The position numbers and the translations under genes were made by a program. DNA of 64,000 nt from Eustoma russellianum. Lineage: Eukaryota > Streptophyta > Magnoliopsida > Gentianales > Gentianaceae. The notes beneath the pieces are model-generated. The model had not been told where the DNA came from, did not search any database, and saw nothing but the letters and a program-made list of their open reading frames with translations. Location: positions 27,761,692-27,825,691 of the forward strand of contig AP025049.1 of the NCBI GenBank assembly GCA_036186865.1, given 5' to 3'. Shown here in pieces: positions 57,926 to 64,000 of this stretch (its first letter is position 1; every line of letters begins with the position of its first letter).

Positions 57926-59054
57926 CAGTCACCACATCAGCAGTCTCCTCTACATCCGCATCCGTCATAGCGTGCACTCTTGCATTTGTATGGGGCCGCT
58001 GGTTCTTTTGTTGTTGCTGCGGCTGCGCTCTTTTTTCTGGACAATCTTTAATCATGTGGCCATCTTTGCCGCATCCAAAGCATTTTCCTGTTTTCCACCT
58101 GCACTCACCCACATGCCTCTTCTGGCAGTGAGAGCAAACCGATATTGCTGGCTGTTGAGAGGAAGTCTGATTCTTTTGCTGATGATTTTGGTTTTGCTTG
58201 CGGTGTTGATTCTGTCCTTGACGAACTGATCCTCTGAAATTCTTCTTTGCCACTTTCTTATATTTCTCATTACCGGTCCCTTGTCTTTCTCGTTTCTGGC
58301 CCACGTCATCTCTTCGGACAATATCCCTCTCTATGCGGTAACATGCATCTAGAAGCGCTCCAAAATTGGTAGGATTTGCATTAACCAACCACGTCCTAAT
58401 CCTCGGATTTAGGCCTCTTTCAAACTTTAGCATTTTCGTCTCTTCGTCATTCATCGTAATGGGCTGGAACCTCCCAAGTGCAATGAACTTGTTGGCGTAC
58501 TCCGCTACCGTCATGCCCGGCTCTTGTTTCAAAGATTCATATTCATGTCTCTTTTGTAATTTGACATATGGGGGAATATAGAACTTATGGAATTCTTGTA
58601 GAAATCTCTCCCAGGCAATCGGTCTGGGCAAAGGCTGCAGATTTGTCTTCCACCATTGGTTGGCCTCACTGATCAGGAAAGGTCGGATGGCCTGAGCTTT
58701 CATCTCCTCCGGGGCTTGAATTAGCTCAAAACAGTTTTCAACCTCATCTAGCCATTTTTCTGCGATATCGGGGTCTGGCCTTCCTTCAAATAGGGATACG
58801 TTAGCCCTCTTGAGCTTCTCAAAATAGTATTGGGCGTCCATTACTGGCTGATGTGGAGCATTCTGATGAATTAAGCCTTGCCCTATCTGAGTAACAACTT
58901 GGCAAAAAGCCTGAAAAGCATTCATGTCTGGAATGACCGAAGGAACAGGTGCCTGTGGAGCTGGTGGTGGCGGCGGGACCTCTGCTGGTGGCGGTGGAAT
59001 AGGCTCCTGAGCAGCTGGTTGTGCTCTCGGAGGTCTGCCACGGGGTCTCACCAT
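57915..59054 (-). CDS. gag: Family D Gag (D1), open from ATG to TAA
   Basis: 379 codons from ATG 59052-59054 (MVRPRGRPPRAQ) to TAA inside intron 1. Residues 1-40 are rich in Pro and Arg. The capsid domain covers about 60-235 (FEGRPDPDIAEKWLDEVENCF, WERFLQEFHKFYIPPYVK, MTVAEYANKFIALGRF, LKFERGLNPRIRTWLVN). A basic, Gln-rich stretch precedes two zinc motifs at about 307-340: CSHCQKRHVGEC (variant) and CFGCGKDGHMIKDCP (CCHC). It builds the particle and packages element RNA. This is the only intact Gag frame in the window. An upstream in-frame GTG is less likely as start. Unspliced RNA gives this protein; spliced RNA would extend it into Pol. Confidence 0.9.
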   Translation of the reverse strand: MVRPRGRPPRAQPAAQEPIPPPPAEVPPPPPAPQAPVPSVIPDMNAFQAFCQVVTQIGQGLIHQNAPHQPVMDAQYYFEKLKRANVSLFEGRPDPDIAEKWLDEVENCFELIQAPEEMKAQAIRPFLISEANQWWKTNLQPLPRPIAWERFLQEFHKFYIPPYVKLQKRHEYESLKQEPGMTVAEYANKFIALGRFQPITMNDEETKMLKFERGLNPRIRTWLVNANPTNFGALLDACYRIERDIVRRDDVGQKRERQGTGNEKYKKVAKKNFRGSVRQGQNQHRKQNQNHQQKNQTSSQQPAISVCSHCQKRHVGECRWKTGKCFGCGKDGHMIKDCPEKRAQPQQQQKNQRPHTNARVHAMTDADVEETADVVTGKI

Positions 59055-59347
59055 CTGCACTTATGGGTTTAGCATCTATTTAGAATATCGGAATTAAAAT
59101 CAATCGAATTTTACTAAGGACCAAAATCGAAAACTCTTAAATAAGGAAGATAAAAAGGGCACGTCTTATGTCATAGACTTAGCTTTCATAGTTTAGGATT
59201 AGTTATTAAATTACATCCTAAACCCGGTCTAAGTGGTCCTAGTCTAAGGTTATCACTCATCTAAGATCATGACTTAGGTCTAAGATCAAACTTAGATTGC
59301 TAAGATCATAACTTAGTCCTACGTTCTGCCCGAAATCTAGAGCCTGG
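59055..59347 (-). other. Short leader of D1
   Basis: About 290 bp between primer site and gag ATG, AT-rich, with repeated GATCATGACTTAG-like words. No gene. Possible packaging or translation signals cannot be told from sequence. Confidence 0.7.
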
Positions 59348-59359
59348 GCTCTGATACCA
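59348..59359 (-). other. Primer binding site of D1 (initiator-Met tRNA)
   Basis: Minus strand TGGTATCAGAGC, followed by CCAGG, two bases from the LTR end. Confidence 0.93.
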
Positions 59360-59361
59360 CC

Positions 59362-62300
59362 TGTAGCGCCCCGCACCCGGCCTCGTCCGGATACGGTGCA
59401 CCTGCCGTACTTCACTGAGGAGAGTACAAGGCGTCATGCATAACATGTGAACATCGATAACATAAGTCGTGGATTCCCATGCTATCATTCAACATGGTAG
59501 TAAAATTTAGGCAGAATTAAAACTTTTCAAATCAAACATGCATCACTAATTTACTGAGTTCCCAAAAGTAGTAGCACCCCAAATCGTAACATAACCGACA
59601 ATCCAGAGAGTTTAAACATAGTCATATTACAAATCATCTTGGCAGCACAAAAGCCCTTAGCTTAACTCTCTTCATACTCCTCGCCTACGGATAAGGTACT
59701 CTTGGCTCGTCCTCGATCCATTCTATCTTGGCATTCTCCGGCTCTAGGGAAAAATAAAGTGTGAGTGATAAAAATCACCCAGCAAGAATACAATAAAATA
59801 GCATGAAATACATAAAGAATCATAACATGAATGTATTACCCCAAAAACCTCAAATAATCATAATTCATACCTGCTCTTGGATCATGTACTTACTTGACGT
59901 TCGGGTTAGGCATGTTTTAGGGAATGCTATACCATACCTGATCTTGGATCCTGAACTTACTTGTCATTCGTCTTAAGCATGTTATTAGGAAATGCTTTAA
60001 CAATAACTTATAACCATTAATTGTTACATGCAACATATGTTCATGATCGTGAACTATGCAAGATGTAATGCATGATGTCATGTCAAAACATCATTTTGGT
60101 CCCATAAAGTAACATGTCGTAAAAACAGAGTGTCAAATCAATTAACCCCGGATCTGAGCGGGTCCAGAACAGATATCAGACCAATTAACCCCGGGCCTGA
60201 ACGGGTCCAGAACAGATATCAGATCAATTAACCCCGGATCTGAGCGGGTCCAGAACAGATATCAGACCAATTAACCCCGGGCCTGAACGGGTCTAGAACA
60301 GATATCAGATCAATTAACCCCGGATCTGAGTGGGTCCAGAACAGATATCAGATCAATTAACCCCGGGCCTGAACGGGTCCAGAACAGATATCAGATCAAT
60401 TAACCCCGGATCTGAGCGGGTCCAGAACAGATATCAGATCAATTAACCCCGGGTCTGGAGTCGGGTTAGTCGCATGCTTGGCCGGCAAAGGAATCATGAA
60501 GCTTTCTTTAAAAACATGGGACCGTAAAACTTTTTCATGCATAACGAAAAGATAGTCGTTCGTAAAACTTGCTTGCATCATAAAATCCATGAAAATCAGT
60601 TTCGTGATCATGCATGATACATGCCGTGATATAAAATGCAAGCCATGACATGAATAATTGTATGCATTTCTTATAACATATCAACATACATGAATTTGGA
60701 AGCTAAGTATTTCCAAGACTTTTGTTTCACATTCATAGGGCGGTTGAGCTAACCAATTAGGTCTATTTCCATAATTCTTTTGTCGCAAATACGTTTGGTG
60801 GAATATTAGATACGTGTCATAAAATTTCAGATTGTTCCAATAATCGTAAAGAGACTTATTTACTTACTTTCCGAATTGGGTCTGGTGCTGAAACTGAACT
60901 GACAGATTTTACTAAAAATTCAATTGCGGTGAATCCGTAATTTGTTTTCCAGAAATTCCAACTTTCCCAAGTCATCCATTTATGGAACTAGTATCCTACC
61001 GAAATTTAGCCCATTTGCATGTCTCTAAGTCCCTTTTCTGAGGCTAGAAAGTCGTTACTAATTTCAGGTTGGCTCCAGTAATTTTCGTTGAGCAGTTTCA
61101 CCAAATAATTCATTAAAAATAATCCATAACTTATTTTACCAAGATTCCAGTTGGCGTGTCTACTACGCTCATAGGATTATTACCATGCAAAAAATCAGCT
61201 TTATTGGTCATCTACAAGGTCCCTTTTTAAGTCAGTGAAAAGAGGTCACCATTCTGTTCAGTTCCCGTTTTTCAGGTCTGACCAGTCTTACTAAATATTT
61301 TATTAAAATTTAACCATAGCTCATTTTACCAAAATTCCAGCTGGAATCTCCACTAAACTCATGGGGCTAGGTTTGTGCCAGAAAGCAGATCTATTGAAGG
61401 TTCACAAGGTCCTATTTTAATACGTTGAAGTCAATAGTAAATTCTGCCCAGCTCCAGAATTTGTTACTGGAGTAGTTTTACCACGTAATTTCTTAAAAAT
61501 AATTCTTAACTTATTTTGACAAAATTCCACCTCTCAACTGTGCTAAATGCATACGGCTAACTTTGTACCAAAGATTAGCTTCATTGAAGGTCTGTAAGGT
61601 CAGTTTTTAAACCATCTAAAACGTCATCTATTCTGTCCAGTTCCAGAATTCCCAGCCTGAGCAGTTTTACCAAAACATTTATTAAAAATAATCCATAACC
61701 TATTTTACCACAATTCCAACTCTCACATTTGCTAAACACATAGGACTAACATCATACCAAAAACCCATTTAATAGCACGTTAGTAAGGTTCAGTTTAAGG
61801 TCACACATCTCACTGTCAAATTTTGTCCAGCTCCAGTGGTTTGACATTTTACCCTCCTTTCATGTCAAGTGACCACTAATTATCTTGTGCTTATGAAATA
61901 ACTTATTAGTCATCACATACCCACTTTTGCCTATGAATGTCAAGATTCCATCCCTCATTTTGAGTCCTCTTTGCACCATGTCAAAACAGTGGGTAGTTTG
62001 TTCACAGCCACTAGCATGCTTGTTCACAAAAGATGTTCTTTCTTAGATTCAATTCACCTTCATCTTCATCCTTTAAGCCGAAATTTAGGTGATACCAAGA
62101 ACATATTTTCACAACACTTATTTAAGCATGCAACACATTCAAGTACCATGTTAGTCCAATCTTACCCAAACAACCTCATAAAATTCACATTTAACACATG
62201 CATGCTTTCTTAGGTCTTCACAAGTTTCATCCAAGAATTAATCTAACTTAGACTTACTTAGATGGACCTTAATTCATCTTAAGACAGCCCCATTTCACTT

Positions 62301-63628
62301 TGCATGCAAGAAAAGATTGCATCTTTGAAAGAATTAGTCACATGCAAGATAATGTTCTTAAGAAATCACTAAGGTACAAACTTGAACTTAGTGTTTTCTT
62401 CTAAAGTTCACATCTTAGGATCATCTAGCCATTCAAGTCACTAATTCTTCAAATAAATCATGAGAGTCTAGTGTATACTTGCCTCTTCAAGCTAAAGTTC
62501 TTGTCTTAGCTTGGTTATGAGGTGAGTTGAGTTGGAATCCTCCTCTTTTCCACTCTTGACTACACGGTTTTGATGGAGAGGAAAAAGGAGAGTTAGTCTT
62601 CATTCCATAGTGAAAATAGAGTTCCAATTGAGGTTAGAACATCTTACCAAATTAGGCTTGGAGTGGAGCTTCAAGTGTAGCAAGATAGCACCACCTAAGA
62701 GAGTTGAATGTTTTGCACCTATAGCCAAAAGGGGTCACGGTTGGTGGAGGGAGAAAACACCCTTGTGAGCTTCATCCATTTGCATGAAGAAGGTACTTAA
62801 TGGACTTAGAAGAAAACTTACTTAAACACTTCTTGAGCTTGAAGATGAGAGTGAAGTTGAATCTCCTAGCCTTCAAGGATGAAGGGCCGAAATGTTGTTG
62901 GTGTGTGTGGGGGAGAGAAAACTTCTAAGTGTTGGCTTGCTTGAGAGGGGATTCAAGGTGAGGTTGAAGGGAGCTTCTAGGAACAATTAAAATAGAGCAT
63001 GTTGGGGGAGAAGGGAGAGGGGGTCGGCGGTTCTAGGTCAAAGAGGGGGAAGGGGAGCACGGTTCATGAAAGGAAGAAAAAGGTCACTTTTGACCATGTC
63101 TTGTCTCCCATACAAGACTCCTTCTCCATAGTTTATTAGTTTCCCTTTGCATGCCTAGCCTTATTTTATTCATCTTGTCTTGCATGCTTGAGACTTCTTT
63201 TTTTTCTTTTTTTTATTTGTAGTAAAATTAAGAGGATTCTAGAATGCTTGGAGGGTTATGGCCGAAAATTGGGGGGCCTTTGGGGGTGTTTTGGTCATTT
63301 CATAGTTGACATGTTATATAATTTATGCTACTATCTATTTTATCTAATATTATTTTAATCTTGTTTTGTGAGGACCAATTATGTTTGTATTCTTACAAGA
63401 ACAAGTTTACTTCAAGGTTGATCAATGGCCTTTGGCCGAATTCACAAGGTGCGTCACACACCTTGTGACGTTCGCTTGTATAACTATTTAGTGTCTGTCC
63501 TAAATGAACTTAAAGAATTTAAATAAAGAAGCGCTAATTTGACTTAAGTAACATGCACGTGAAGGAATCATCGCTTTTATTTCGTCACTTGTTCATAGTC
63601 TCAAGTACATAGTCGTTGGGGTACAACA
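59362..63628 (-). mobile_element. Middle D LTR, shared by D1 and the next internal region
   Basis: 4,267 bp, nearly identical to 50081-54357. The 10-bp difference is two TGTCA units (near 50790-50813 versus 60076-60086). It is 5' LTR for D1 and is followed directly by the polypurine tract of another D internal region. Repeat array 60134-60467 and hairpin 63442-63468 are conserved. Confidence 0.95.
60134..60467 (-). repeat. Eight 43-bp stem-loop repeats, second D LTR
   Basis: Same unit number, spacing and order of unit types as at 50863-51196, with only scattered base changes (first unit CAAATC instead of CAGATC). Confidence 0.95.
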
Positions 63629-63671
63629 TCCTCCCCCCCTTATTATAAGTTTCGTCCTCGAAACTTCCAAA

Positions 63672-64000
63672 CTAGTCAAAAAGATGCGGAAACCTACTCC
63701 TCATATCTTCCTCAGTTTCCCATGTTGCTTCTGCCTCCGAATGATGCCTCCATTGTACCTTTACCATGGGTATGGATCTCTTTCTTAAGGCCTTCTCCTT
63801 TCGATCAACGATCTTTATAGGCTCTTCCTCATAAGATACATCCTCATCAACTTTCAACTGTTGATCTTCAAGGATGTGGCTGGGGTCATATACATATCGG
63901 CGAAGTTGGAAAACATGGAATACATCATGTAACTGGGAGAGAGATGGTGGCAACGCCAAGCGGTACGCGACTTCGCCCACTCTCTCAAGTATCTCATAAG
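63672..64000 (-). CDS. pol: Integrase C-terminus and chromodomain of a second D copy, cut by the window edge
   Basis: Open frame to the window edge, almost identical to the end of D1: GEVAYRLALPPSLSQLHDVFHVFQLRRYV, then the chromodomain SYEEEPIKIVDRKEK...TWETEEDMRSRFPHLFD. The rest of this copy lies to the right. Whether the whole copy is intact cannot be judged here. Confidence 0.88.
   Translation of the reverse strand, partial: YEILERVGEVAYRLALPPSLSQLHDVFHVFQLRRYVYDPSHILEDQQLKVDEDVSYEEEPIKIVDRKEKALRKRSIPMVKVQWRHHSEAEATWETEEDMRSRFPHLFD

Larger units (their letters stand above)
50081..64000 (-). mobile_element. D array: Tekay-type chromovirus, LTR-internal-LTR-internal
   Basis: Minus-strand family D in order LTR 50081-54357, internal D1 54358-59361, LTR 59362-63628, then the polypurine tract and integrase end of a second internal region (63629 to the window edge). 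One LTR is shared by two internal regions, as in the C array. Inserted in A2 after GTACT (50076-50080), which would be the target duplication. The LTRs are almost identical, so this is the youngest large element here. Chromodomain, FIDD and GTTTCGAGGACGAAAC before the tract indicate the Tekay/Del group. Confidence 0.92.

Overview
The window is plant nuclear DNA made almost entirely of transposable elements. I see no host gene and no tRNA, rRNA or CRISPR locus. Plant origin follows from the chromodomain-bearing Ty3/gypsy elements (Tekay/Del type), long LTRs of 1.3 to 4.3 kb, initiator-Met primer sites, and a SINE tail of the tobacco-TS type, which hints at a eudicot. I cannot name the species. 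I call the families A (Ty3/gypsy, pol resembling the CRM-type branch, LTR about 1.44 kb), B (non-autonomous, LTR 1.30 kb), C and D (related Tekay-type chromoviruses with LTRs of about 3.7 and 4.3 kb).

Layout, left to right. 1-2793: family A, minus strand: integrase end, one truncated LTR and a gag start (copy A0). 2794-5951 plus 21339-21737: an older unclassified repeat that was the landing site. It is split by a solo A LTR (3501-4946, TSD GAAGT) and by A1 (5957-21333, TSD ATCGG). A1 is itself split by B1 (10259-16267, TSD AATCC). 21738-22449: Ty1/copia gag remnant. 22450-42960: minus-strand C array with order LTR-internal-LTR-internal-LTR; its middle LTR holds a solo A LTR (TSD TTAAA) and its left LTR holds a truncated SINE (19-bp TSD). 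42961-44605: L1-type LINE reverse transcriptase. 44606-50080: A2, inserted in the LINE after CATTG. 50081-64000: minus-strand D array (LTR-internal-LTR-internal...), inserted in the RT region of A2 and running off the right edge.

How the parts work together. A, C and D encode Gag and Pol, but every copy carries stops or frameshifts. B encodes only a Gag-like protein, and shares with A its LTR termini, primer site and 3' polypurine-tract motif, so it looks like a parasite of an A-like helper. C and D carry two small introns inside gag-pol. The first starts at the end of gag and has an immediate in-frame stop, so unspliced RNA would give Gag and spliced RNA Gag-Pol. I consider this the most interesting system in the window. 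Other notable points are the single-LTR tandem arrays in three families, two nonsense codons shared by separate A copies, and a 43-bp stem-loop repeat array in the D LTRs with diverged relatives in the C LTRs.

Boundaries were read by eye from TG...CA ends, TSDs and primer sites. Clade names are from recalled family motifs, without a database search.
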